Source: Prevotella heparinolytica
Lineage (GTDB): Bacteria > Bacteroidota > Bacteroidia > Bacteroidales > Bacteroidaceae
Assembly (NCBI RefSeq): GCF_004342845.1
Contig: NZ_SLXB01000015.1
Span: forward strand, 1 to 64,000
DNA length: 64,000 nucleotides
Direction of reading: 5' to 3'
Below the pieces are notes generated by a model. The model did no database searches. It was given only the letters and a program-made list of their open reading frames with translations, and had not been told where the DNA came from. Below, piece after piece: positions 24,133 to 32,216 of the stretch. A program made the position numbers and the translations under genes. Position 1 is the stretch's first letter. The number at the start of each line of letters is the position of its first letter.

Positions 24133-24978
24133 TCATTTCCCGCTGTGATATTTTATTAATCCCTCCATCGGGCTTTTGATGATGTTTCCCACTTGGATGC
24201 CCGTTTCATAGGCGGCTTTTATCAGCACCTCCTTGTAGTGGAAAGCCACCGAACCGATGAAGTGCACTTTTTCGTGTTGATAGCCGTCGTATTGCATGAC
24301 ATTGCGTTTGAGGAATGCCTTGAAACTGTTCAATACCAAGTTGTGCACGCAAGGTTCGTCCATGTTCTGTGCAAGGAACGGCGACAGGCTTGCCAGAAAA
24401 CGGTTTGGGAACGGTTGGCGGTACACACGGTCGATGATATCGGCAGGCGTCAGGCCGAACTGCTCGAGGAACTTCTCTTTCAGCCCGGGTGTCATCTGGT
24501 TTTTCAGGAGGTCGCCCACCAAGAGTTTGCCCAAACAGGCACCGCTACCTTCGTCACCCAAGATGAAGCCTAAGGGCGACACGTTGGCCACGATGTCTTG
24601 TCCGTTGTAGTAGCACGAGTTGGAGCCGGTGCCCATGATGCAGGCAATGCCGGACTTATGCCCGCAAAGCCCGCGCGCGGCGGCCAGCATGTCGGTGTTC
24701 ACTTCTATCGCCCCTTTCACCTTGAGGTGTTGGGCGATGGCTCGGCGCATCGTGGCAATCTTGTCGGGAAAGCCGCATCCCGCACCATAAAAATAGACTG
24801 CATCCGGTTCGTCGGACTTCAGCCGGGGCAGTAGCGTCGTTGCTATCTCGTTGCTGATTTCTTCTTCCGATTGAAAGAAAGGATTCGTCCCTTTCGTAAA
24901 TATCTGTTGGAGGAGTTCTCCATTCTCTACAACGCACCAGTCGGTTTTTGTAGAGCCACTGTCTGCTATTAGAATCAT
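24133..24978 (-). CDS. BadF/BcrA-type ATPase, probable MurNAc/GlcNAc kinase
   Basis: A 281-residue sugar kinase of the BadF/BadG/BcrA ATPase family. The phosphate-1 motif is MILIADSGSTKTDW at the N terminus. The middle holds GTGSNSCYYNG and GDEGSGACLGKLLVG. These fit the N-acetylglucosamine kinase-like branch. Placed between murQ and a DUF5009 transporter-like gene, it most likely phosphorylates MurNAc (MurK role), in the order transporter-kinase-etherase known from the Tannerella forsythia murTKQ cluster. It is about the same length as a second kinase at 50316-51164, with the same motifs. Confidence 0.87.
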   Translation of the reverse strand: MILIADSGSTKTDWCVVENGELLQQIFTKGTNPFFQSEEEISNEIATTLLPRLKSDEPDAVYFYGAGCGFPDKIATMRRAIAQHLKVKGAIEVNTDMLAAARGLCGHKSGIACIMGTGSNSCYYNGQDIVANVSPLGFILGDEGSGACLGKLLVGDLLKNQMTPGLKEKFLEQFGLTPADIIDRVYRQPFPNRFLASLSPFLAQNMDEPCVHNLVLNSFKAFLKRNVMQYDGYQHEKVHFIGSVAFHYKEVLIKAAYETGIQVGNIIKSPMEGLIKYHSGK

Positions 24979-24996
24979 GTCTTTTATATGTTATTT

Positions 24997-26181
24997 TTAT
25001 ATCTTGATGTATATCTTCCGTTTGTATAGCTGATAGCCTATGCACCAGTTGATTGCGATGAACAGAAGGGCATAGGCCAGCGAGCCTCCGGTTTCACCGA
25101 AGACGGGCATGAACACTATCTTGTACAGGAATCCATGTATGCTGATGCTGCCGTCGGCCCACGGAAAACGGATGCTGCCGAACAGAATGCTGAGCACACC
25201 GCCCAGCACATACATGAACAGAGGGTTCACACCGAAGGCTTCGAAGAACATGCTCCACCGTCTGGCGCCTTTCACGTCGATAATCCAGATGAGCAATGCG
25301 AGGAAGCTCGATGCCAGTCCGCAGGTAGCGAGCACATAGGTAGGCGACCATATCTTCTTGTTGATGGGGCATCCGTAGCTCAGCAGGAAGCCGGCAAAAG
25401 TAAGGATGACACCTGTCAGAAACAGTGTGATGAGCTGTGCGTTCAGGAAGCTTTCGCGGTCTGCCGGCTTGTTGCCGTCGAGCATCAACCGCCCCACACA
25501 GAAGCCAAGCAATACGTGGGCAATGGAGGGAATGGTGCTCAATATGCCTTCCGGGTCGATGCCGTTGTCCTTGTACATGTGTGCAGGGGTCAGGATGGCA
25601 CGGTCTACAACGGAAAGGATGTTCGTTTCGTTATAGGCAAAGCCGTTGCCGCACATCAGCAGGATGAAATAGCCTGCCAGCAGGCTGAAGATGAGGTAGG
25701 GGATGTGCTTGTGCTTCATGGTCAGTGCAATGATGGAGGTTGCCCCGTAGCACAGGGCCAGTCGCTGCATGACGCCCAAGATGCGCATACGGTTGAAAGT
25801 CCAGACCGAAGCCCACAAGTTCTCGCCGAAGCTCAAGTCATCCGGAGCGGAGGCCCAGTAGTAGCAGAAACGGGAGAACCAGCCGATGGCCATGCCGATG
25901 AGGAAGATGAGGACGGTGCGTTTCAGTATCTTTAAGGCGGCGGCATGACTGAAAGTGAAATCGTATTTCTTCAGGGAGATGTACGTGGATATGCCCATGA
26001 TGAACATGAAGAAAGGAAAGACAAGGTCGGTGGGTGTGAGACCGTTCCATTCGGCATGGCGGAGGGGGGCATAGATGTGCGTCCAACTTCCGGGATTGTT
26101 CACCATAATCATGCCTGCAATGGTGACGCCGCGGAGAATGTCGAGTGCGAGGATGCGTTTGTTTATCTTCGGACTATTCAT
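24997..26181 (-). CDS. DUF5009/HGSNAT-like multipass membrane protein, probable MurNAc transporter
   Basis: A 394-residue membrane protein with about ten helices, resembling heparan-alpha-glucosaminide N-acetyltransferase-like proteins (N terminus RILALDILRGVTIAGMIMVN, then NPGSWTHIYAPLRHAEWNG). From memory, the Tannerella MurNAc transporter MurT sits in the same position before kinase and etherase, and I think it belongs to this group, which suggests MurNAc uptake here. An acyltransferase role is the alternative. The ATG at 26181 overlaps the TGA of the flavoprotein gene in an ATGA; a longer frame from 26223 would overlap more. The kinase gene starts 18 bp after its stop. Confidence 0.75.
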   Translation of the reverse strand: MNSPKINKRILALDILRGVTIAGMIMVNNPGSWTHIYAPLRHAEWNGLTPTDLVFPFFMFIMGISTYISLKKYDFTFSHAAALKILKRTVLIFLIGMAIGWFSRFCYYWASAPDDLSFGENLWASVWTFNRMRILGVMQRLALCYGATSIIALTMKHKHIPYLIFSLLAGYFILLMCGNGFAYNETNILSVVDRAILTPAHMYKDNGIDPEGILSTIPSIAHVLLGFCVGRLMLDGNKPADRESFLNAQLITLFLTGVILTFAGFLLSYGCPINKKIWSPTYVLATCGLASSFLALLIWIIDVKGARRWSMFFEAFGVNPLFMYVLGGVLSILFGSIRFPWADGSISIHGFLYKIVFMPVFGETGGSLAYALLFIAINWCIGYQLYKRKIYIKI

Positions 26182-29100
26182 GAGTTTATGTGTGTTAAGT
26201 TTGTTCTCAATGGTTTGGTACATTCGTCCACTAAATAAACGATGGACACGTAGGGAATGCCGGAGTTTGTCGTCAGCCCTATTTCGCAGGTACGACTGTT
26301 GGAGTAGCCTATCTGTACTCCGGCAGCTTCTATCTGTGGACGCAGTTTACGCAGGGCGTAAGCATTCAGCTCGGGATGGGTGAAACCACGGTCGCCTGCG
26401 AAGCCGCAACACCCCACTTCCTCCGGAATGATGACATTGTTGGAACAAAGACGGGCAAGGCCGGTCAATGTATCCGCCAATCCCATTTTCCGCATGGAGC
26501 AGGTGATATGGATGGCCACGGGGCGGTCGGTCGGCGTGAAGTCCAGCTTGTCTCGCAAGAAAGTGTGGATAAATTCTGCGGGTTCGTACAGTTTCATCCG
26601 TTTGATGTGTTCGCGCATGCGGTGCAGGCAGGGGCTTTGGTCGCAAAGCACAGGATACTCGCCGTGCCGGCTGGCTTCCCACAGGGCGGCTTCGAGTTCT
26701 TCTACCTTGCGGTCGGCTATGTCGGGCATGCCTTTGCTTTCCCAGATGGTGCCGCAACACAGTTTGTCCATCCCCTCCGGGAAGATGACCTCGTAGCCCG
26801 CTTTCTGCAACAGGGATATCATTTTGTTTACCAGCGCCCGTTCTACAGGCGATTTCTTGGATAAACCCATAGTTTGGTTAATACAACTGGGAAAGTAGAC
26901 TACTTTGCAGATGGTGTTGTTTTGCATGGCATTCTCTTCCCTGTCGGATGTATGTGTCGGTGAGGCTTGTGAACCGGTATATTTGTAGGCCTTGGGCATG
27001 GCAGGTGTCCACAAGGGTATGTTTGGCAGTTTGTGCATGCCTTTGGTAACGGCACTCATGGCTTTCGTCCTTAACAGGGAATGGCCGAAGTCGGCCAAGC
27101 GCAGGGTGGAACGTAGGGCGCTTTTGACGCCTGCAAAATGGTTGGCGGCAAAGTTTCCCGCTTTATATCCGAGGCTGTTCTTGGGCAATGCTTCCTGTCG
27201 GACAAGATGGGTGAGGTCGCCGGTATTGATGCCCATCGGGCAGGATGTGGAGCAGAGCCCGTCGCCGGCGCAGGTTTGGTCGCCGAGGTAGCGGTATTGC
27301 TTTTCAAGTTTTTTGGCTTCTTGTAAATATCCGTGTTGCTTCAGGCGAGATATCTCGCGTTGCACCACGATGCGTTGGCGCGAGGAGAGGGTGAAACCGC
27401 AGGAAAGGCAGTTTACTTCGCAGAAGCCGCATTCTATGCACTTGTCGGCCGCAAGTGGCGGGCAAAGTGCCACGATGGCAATTCCATCGGAATTGCGTTG
27501 CAGTTGATAGCCGGTGGCTCGGTTCTTTTCGTCGATGGCTAAGACGGGCAGTGGCTTGAAGTGCTTGATGTGGCATTGAGGGTCGTCGTTGAAGATGACG
27601 CCGGGATTCAACAAGCCTTTCGGGTCGAAAATCTCCTTGACGGTCTGCATGGCCCGGAAAGCATCGTCGCCCCATTCGTAGCGGACGAAAGGCGCCATGT
27701 TGCGCCCCGTGCCGTGTTCGGCTTTCAGAGAGCCGTCGTACTTGTCTACAACTAACGTTTTGACGTCATTCATCAGGGCTTCGTAGCGTTTCACTTCGTC
27801 GGCAGTGCTGAACGACTGGTTGATGATGAAGTGATAGTTCCCTTCGAGGGCATGCCCGTAGATGCAGGCATCGTCGTAGCCGTGGCGGGCGATGAGCTGT
27901 TGCAGTTCGGCGGTGGCTTCGGGCAGGTCTTCGATGTGGAAGGCGATGTCCTCGATGAGGCAGGTTGTGCCCGGCTTGCGTGTTCCGCCCACGGAGGGGA
28001 AGATGCCGGAACGGATGGCCCAATAGGGGGAGTACTCTTCGGGGTTGTCGGTAAAGCGGACGGGCGTATAGGTCTTGAACGAGGTCAGACATGCCTCGAT
28101 GGCGGAGATGTTCTGCTTTAATTCCTCCGGGGTGCGGGCTTTGGTCTCTGTCAGTACGGCGGTCAGTCCCATTTCGTCGCCGGGTTCTACGCCCGGGAGG
28201 ATGGAGGAGGCCACTTCGCCTTTATATCTCAAGAAGACGGGGTCGTTGACGGAAGAGAGGCTTTTGGAGTCCAGCATCTCCGCGCTTTTCACAACGGGTT
28301 CGCCGCTTTCGGCCGGTTGTCCGTCGGGCGTCGTTCTCGTAAGTCTTTTCATCGCCACCACGGCACGGCTCGCTTCTTTGATGGTTTTGAAGTAAATCAT
28401 GGCGCTTGCCTTGCAGGGGTAGTCGTACTCCGTTTTCATCGTCACTTCAGCAAGGAAAGCCAGCGTGCCCTCGGAGCCTACCATGAGGTGGGCGATGATG
28501 TCGAACGGGTCGTCGAAGCGGACGAAGGGCAGAAGGTTGAGGCCCATGACGTTCTTGATGGAGTATTTATAGCGGATGCGCTCTACCAGTTTCTCATTGG
28601 CGCGGATTTCGTCGCGTAGGTTGCAGATGCGGCGGATGAAGTCGCTGTGGGTCGCTTCGAAAGAGGTGCGACTGTCGGGGTCGCCGGTGTCCAGCACCGT
28701 GCCGTCAGTCAGGATGATGCGTGCCGAAATCAGCACCTTGTCGCTGTTGGCATGGGTGCCACAGTTCATGCCGGAGGCGTTGTTCATGACGATGCCGCCC
28801 ACCATGGCGCTCTTCACGCTGGCAGGGTCGGGGGCAAACTTGCGTCCGTAGGGAGCCAGCAGTTCGTTCACACGCTGGCCGATGATGCCGGGCTGGAGGG
28901 TTATCCGTTCACGGTCGGCAGATATCTTGTATTTCTCCCAGTGTTTGCCCGCCACGATGAGGATGGAGTCGCTGATGGCCTGCCCGGACAGGCTGGTGCC
29001 TGCCGCGCGGAAAGTGACGGGCAGGTTGTAGTGGTCGGCCAGCGTCAACAGCAGGGAGACTTCTTCTTCATTCTTAGAGCGAATCACCGCTTGGGGTATC

Positions 29101-29222
29101 AGGCGGTAGAAGCCCGCATCCGTGCCCCATGCCAACCGGCGCAGGGGGTCGGTATAGATTCTGTCTTTCGGAATGAACCGTCCTGCCTCTTGCAGGAATG
29201 TGTCGTAAATTGTTTTCTCCAT
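26178..29222 (-). CDS. D-lactate dehydrogenase-like FAD/iron-sulfur oxidoreductase
   Basis: A 1014-residue three-part flavoprotein. An N-terminal FAD-binding type 4 domain (about residues 35-270, TFRAAGTSLSGQAISDSILI) is followed by an FAD-oxidase C-terminal domain (about 290-540, including AEHGTGRN). A ferredoxin-like region has CIECGFCEVNC and CAGDGLCSTSCP. Two CCG-type cysteine-rich repeats follow (LCCGTIWESKG and EVGCCGFAGDRG). Relatives oxidise D-lactate or 2-hydroxy acids to the quinone pool. Since MurQ releases D-lactate, this enzyme probably removes that product. It is tightly coupled to the MurT-like gene by an ATGA overlap and preceded by a 309-bp gap holding a repeat array. Confidence 0.87.
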   Translation of the reverse strand: MEKTIYDTFLQEAGRFIPKDRIYTDPLRRLAWGTDAGFYRLIPQAVIRSKNEEEVSLLLTLADHYNLPVTFRAAGTSLSGQAISDSILIVAGKHWEKYKISADRERITLQPGIIGQRVNELLAPYGRKFAPDPASVKSAMVGGIVMNNASGMNCGTHANSDKVLISARIILTDGTVLDTGDPDSRTSFEATHSDFIRRICNLRDEIRANEKLVERIRYKYSIKNVMGLNLLPFVRFDDPFDIIAHLMVGSEGTLAFLAEVTMKTEYDYPCKASAMIYFKTIKEASRAVVAMKRLTRTTPDGQPAESGEPVVKSAEMLDSKSLSSVNDPVFLRYKGEVASSILPGVEPGDEMGLTAVLTETKARTPEELKQNISAIEACLTSFKTYTPVRFTDNPEEYSPYWAIRSGIFPSVGGTRKPGTTCLIEDIAFHIEDLPEATAELQQLIARHGYDDACIYGHALEGNYHFIINQSFSTADEVKRYEALMNDVKTLVVDKYDGSLKAEHGTGRNMAPFVRYEWGDDAFRAMQTVKEIFDPKGLLNPGVIFNDDPQCHIKHFKPLPVLAIDEKNRATGYQLQRNSDGIAIVALCPPLAADKCIECGFCEVNCLSCGFTLSSRQRIVVQREISRLKQHGYLQEAKKLEKQYRYLGDQTCAGDGLCSTSCPMGINTGDLTHLVRQEALPKNSLGYKAGNFAANHFAGVKSALRSTLRLADFGHSLLRTKAMSAVTKGMHKLPNIPLWTPAMPKAYKYTGSQASPTHTSDREENAMQNNTICKVVYFPSCINQTMGLSKKSPVERALVNKMISLLQKAGYEVIFPEGMDKLCCGTIWESKGMPDIADRKVEELEAALWEASRHGEYPVLCDQSPCLHRMREHIKRMKLYEPAEFIHTFLRDKLDFTPTDRPVAIHITCSMRKMGLADTLTGLARLCSNNVIIPEEVGCCGFAGDRGFTHPELNAYALRKLRPQIEAAGVQIGYSNSRTCEIGLTTNSGIPYVSIVYLVDECTKPLRTNLTHINS

Positions 29223-29340
29223 CTTCGTTCTCCTTTCGTTAAGGTTCGTTATTTGTCATCGCCCTTTTTGTGCCATGCTCCGAAGCGGGGCGAACGCTTC
29301 GGGCGGCTTCTGTTTCCGGCGTTACGGAGGGGGCGGTTGT

Positions 29341-29512
29341 GTCGTATAGGCGAGGCCGGTAACGTCGCATATGCGAGGCCGGTGATGTCGCATATACGAG
29401 ACTAATGACGTCGTATATACGAGGCTGCCGGCCTCTCCCTAATGTCGTTGCCTACGACTTCCCAATGTCATCACCCACGACTTCCCAACGCCGTTTCGCT
29501 CCTCCTGCGGTG
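29341..29512. repeat. 23-bp tandem repeat array with TCGTATATACGA-type palindromic cores
   Basis: GTCG starts at 29341, 29364, 29387 and 29410 (23-bp pitch), then GTC at 29444 and 29467 and a remnant at 29490 (23 bp again) after a 34-bp step. Cores are palindromes such as TCGCATATGCGA and TCGTATATACGA; later units carry ACGACTTCCCAA. GAGGCCGG (29352, 29375) is mirrored by CCGGCCTC at 29428-29435. The array fills most of the gap between the co-directional NamZ-like and flavoprotein genes. Confidence 0.85.
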
Positions 29513-29531
29513 ATGTCTTGAGCGGCGTATG

Positions 29532-30770
29532 TCATTTATATAAGTAATACTTCTTCGACAGCTTGCGGAATGTTTCGGTGTCTTTGTACCAATAGTCGCG
29601 GATGTCTTCCCAACGGTTGCGCTCGGCGAAGCGTTCGCGTATCCGGCGTGAGCCGCACACTTTGTCGAACATCGAGAAACGCCCCTTGTTGGCATGGTCG
29701 AACACGGCACGGTCGGGATAGAGGGCGGCCACTTCCTGCATCACCAAGAACTGTATGTCGCTCAACGGCGCCCGGCCGAAGTCCATGATATGCACTTGCA
29801 CGCCTTGCAGCAACTTGCCTTTGCCCACGCTGTAAAACGGTTTCAGATACATCGGCCGGAAAACGACGCCCGGCACGTTCAGGCTGTTCAGGTTTTTGGC
29901 AAGCTGCCCGGCCTCTATCCACGGTGCGGCAAACATCTGGAACGGGATGGTGTAGCCCACGCCGATGGACATATAGCCCAATTCGCCCAAGATGCCGCTG
30001 ACGGGATAGAAGAAGGCGGAATGCGGATGAGGAATGTGCGGAGACGAGGGCACCCATTGCAGTCCGGTCTGCGTGTAGTCCATCTTGCGCTTCCAGCCTT
30101 TCATCTTCACCACACGGAGGTTGCATTGTTTCCCGTCCTTCAACATCTTTTCGCCGTTGAGCATCAGTGCCAACTCGCCGCAAGTGAGGGCGTAAAGGTA
30201 AGGTATTCTGAACTGGCTGACAAAAGAAACGCAGTCGTCTTCCACCAGATTGCCTTCTATCTTCAGTCCGCCCAAGGGGTTGGGGCGGTCCAGTACGATG
30301 AACTCTTTGCCGTTCTCGGCGGCTGCTTCCATAGCCAGTCCCATGGTGCTGATGTAGGTGAACGAACGGCAACCGATGTCTTGAATGTCATACACCAGCA
30401 CGTCCACGTCTTTCAGCATCTTCGGCGTGGCTTTGCGCGTCCTTCCGTAGAGCGAGTAGACGGGCAGGCCGGTGGAGGCGTCCTTGATGTCCGTTACGTG
30501 GTCGCCCGCATGCACATCGCCGCGCACGCCATGTTCGGGGCCATAGAGGGCCACCAGATTCACGTTCGGCGCTTCGTGCAGAATGTCGATAGTAGACTTC
30601 ATGCGGTTATCTACTCCCGTAGGATTCGTAATCAGTCCTACGCGTTTACCTTCCAGACACTTGAATTTTTGTTCTTTCAGCACCTCGATGCCGGTCTTTA
30701 TTCTGATTTTCTGTGCCTGCGTCGCACTCGTTAAGAAGAGGCAGAGCAGACTGGTGAGGAAGAGTTTCAT
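29532..30770 (-). CDS. DUF1343 family exo-beta-N-acetylmuramidase (NamZ-like)
   Basis: A 412-residue exported protein with a signal peptide of about 20 residues (MKLFLTSLLCLFLTSATQAQ). DUF1343 contains the first studied NamZ enzyme (Bacillus YbbC), an exo-muramidase of glycoside hydrolase family 171 that releases MurNAc from non-reducing ends. Conserved stretches are ITNPTGVDNRM, YGPEHGVRGD, YDIQDIGCRSFTY and LDRPNPLGG. It acts in the periplasm or at the surface to supply MurNAc to the downstream transporter, kinase and etherase. It lies 93 bp after the AmpG-like gene, with a heptamer repeat array filling the gap. A paralogue is at 43338-44504. Confidence 0.9.
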   Translation of the reverse strand: MKLFLTSLLCLFLTSATQAQKIRIKTGIEVLKEQKFKCLEGKRVGLITNPTGVDNRMKSTIDILHEAPNVNLVALYGPEHGVRGDVHAGDHVTDIKDASTGLPVYSLYGRTRKATPKMLKDVDVLVYDIQDIGCRSFTYISTMGLAMEAAAENGKEFIVLDRPNPLGGLKIEGNLVEDDCVSFVSQFRIPYLYALTCGELALMLNGEKMLKDGKQCNLRVVKMKGWKRKMDYTQTGLQWVPSSPHIPHPHSAFFYPVSGILGELGYMSIGVGYTIPFQMFAAPWIEAGQLAKNLNSLNVPGVVFRPMYLKPFYSVGKGKLLQGVQVHIMDFGRAPLSDIQFLVMQEVAALYPDRAVFDHANKGRFSMFDKVCGSRRIRERFAERNRWEDIRDYWYKDTETFRKLSKKYYLYK

Positions 30771-30771
30771 T

Positions 30772-30866
30772 TTAGTGGTTAGTGATTAGTGATTAATGGT
30801 TAGTGATTGGCGATTAACGGTTAGTAAACTAATCACTAATCGTTAACCGCTAATCACTAATCGTTA
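30772..30866. repeat. Heptamer (3x7 bp) repeat array folding as a large hairpin
   Basis: The whole gap between the AmpG-like and NamZ-like genes consists of variants of TTAGTGA/TTAACGG, then after TTAGTAAA the complementary variants CTAATCA/CTAATCG/TTAACCG. Seven forward and about five inverse heptamers give a 21-bp higher-order pitch and an imperfect stem-loop. The array includes the stop codon of the upstream gene. Confidence 0.88.
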
Positions 30867-32216
30867 TTTTCCCTTTCCATAATTCGGATCGATTTTCCGG
30901 TCTACCAGATAAGTGACGGCCAGTGTGGCGAGGCAGCAAGCCATTACCATCCAGAAGAAGTTGACATAGCCGATGGCTTCCTGTATATAGCCTGCCACGA
31001 ATCCCGGCAGCATCATGCTCAGTGCCATGAAGGCGGTGCAGATGGCATAGTGCGACGTCTTGAACTCGCCTTCGGAGAAATACATCATATAAAGCATGTA
31101 AGCCGTGAAGCCGAACCCGTAGCCGAACTGCTCGATGGATACGGCAATGCTTATCAGCGTGATGCTGGCAGGCTGAACAACGGCTAAATAGACGAACGTG
31201 AGGCAGGGCAGCGTCATGCAGGCGGCCATGAGCCACAACGAACGTTTCAGTCCGCGACGCGAGGCGTAGACGCCTCCCACGATGCCACCGGCCAGCAGGG
31301 CTATCACGCCGATGGTGCCATATACGATGCCCACCATCTCGGTGCTCAGTCCCAGTCCGCCTTTCTCAACAGAGTGCACAAGGAAAGGCTGGCACATCTT
31401 GATGAGGAAACCTTCGGGTAGGCGGTAGAGCAGCATGAAGGCTATGGCAAGCAATACGCCGGGCTTCTTGACGAAGGTGATGAACGAGTTGGCCAATTCC
31501 CGTCCTTTCGACTGCTGCCGTGCTTGTGCCGAACCGTCCGCTGCGGAGGCCGGAACACGGGGCTTGTCTTCTTTGGAGCGCGGCAGGCGGAAGGTGTGGT
31601 AGATGGTAATCAGGCAGAACACCACGGCGGCGCAGCCCATTGTCACTTGCCAAGAGAGGGGGATGTTGCCCGTCTCTTTCTCCAGCATGCCGGCAATGAA
31701 CACCAACACGCCTTGCCCGAAGACCGAAGCCACCCGATAGAACGTGCTTCGGATGCCGATAAAGGCGGCCTGACTGCTCGGACTGTGTGCCAACATGTAG
31801 AAGCCGTCGGCGGCAATGTCGTGCGTGGCCGAGGCAAAGGCGGCGATGATGAACAATATCAGCGTGAACGAGAACATGCCGATGGGGGTTTGTCCCGAAG
31901 CGATGGTCTCTTGCTCCGGATGGGGCAGGCTGACGGTGAGCACCACCATGAGCACCGTCAGCAAGGCCTGCATGGAGAGAATCCACCAGCGTTTGGTCTT
32001 CACCACGTCCACGATGGGGCTCCAGATACCTTTCAGGAACCAAGGGAAGTAGAGCAGCGTGGTGAAGAATGCCATATCGCCGTTGGGCACGCCCATCTTG
32101 GTGAACATCATCACCGAGATGGTGTTGACAACAAAGTAGGGCACACCTTCTGCAAAGTAGAGTGTGGGCACCCACCACCAAGGACTCTTTTCTTTCATAT
32201 CATTATTCATGGTCAT
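30864..32216 (-). CDS. MFS transporter, AmpG-like muropeptide permease
   Basis: A 450-residue transporter with about 12 hydrophobic helices. The N terminus (WWWVPTLYFAEGVPYFVVNT) and the following FFTTLLYFPWFLKGIWSPIVD are typical of the AmpG/PAT branch of the major facilitator superfamily, which carries anhydro-muropeptides or acetyl-CoA-type substrates inward. A charged loop with Pro/Arg/Ala separates the two halves. Its start overlaps the stop of the SpoIID gene (32203), indicating translational coupling. The surrounding cell-wall genes support muropeptide import, although the sequence alone does not fix the substrate. Confidence 0.85.
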   Translation of the reverse strand: MTMNNDMKEKSPWWWVPTLYFAEGVPYFVVNTISVMMFTKMGVPNGDMAFFTTLLYFPWFLKGIWSPIVDVVKTKRWWILSMQALLTVLMVVLTVSLPHPEQETIASGQTPIGMFSFTLILFIIAAFASATHDIAADGFYMLAHSPSSQAAFIGIRSTFYRVASVFGQGVLVFIAGMLEKETGNIPLSWQVTMGCAAVVFCLITIYHTFRLPRSKEDKPRVPASAADGSAQARQQSKGRELANSFITFVKKPGVLLAIAFMLLYRLPEGFLIKMCQPFLVHSVEKGGLGLSTEMVGIVYGTIGVIALLAGGIVGGVYASRRGLKRSLWLMAACMTLPCLTFVYLAVVQPASITLISIAVSIEQFGYGFGFTAYMLYMMYFSEGEFKTSHYAICTAFMALSMMLPGFVAGYIQEAIGYVNFFWMVMACCLATLAVTYLVDRKIDPNYGKGK

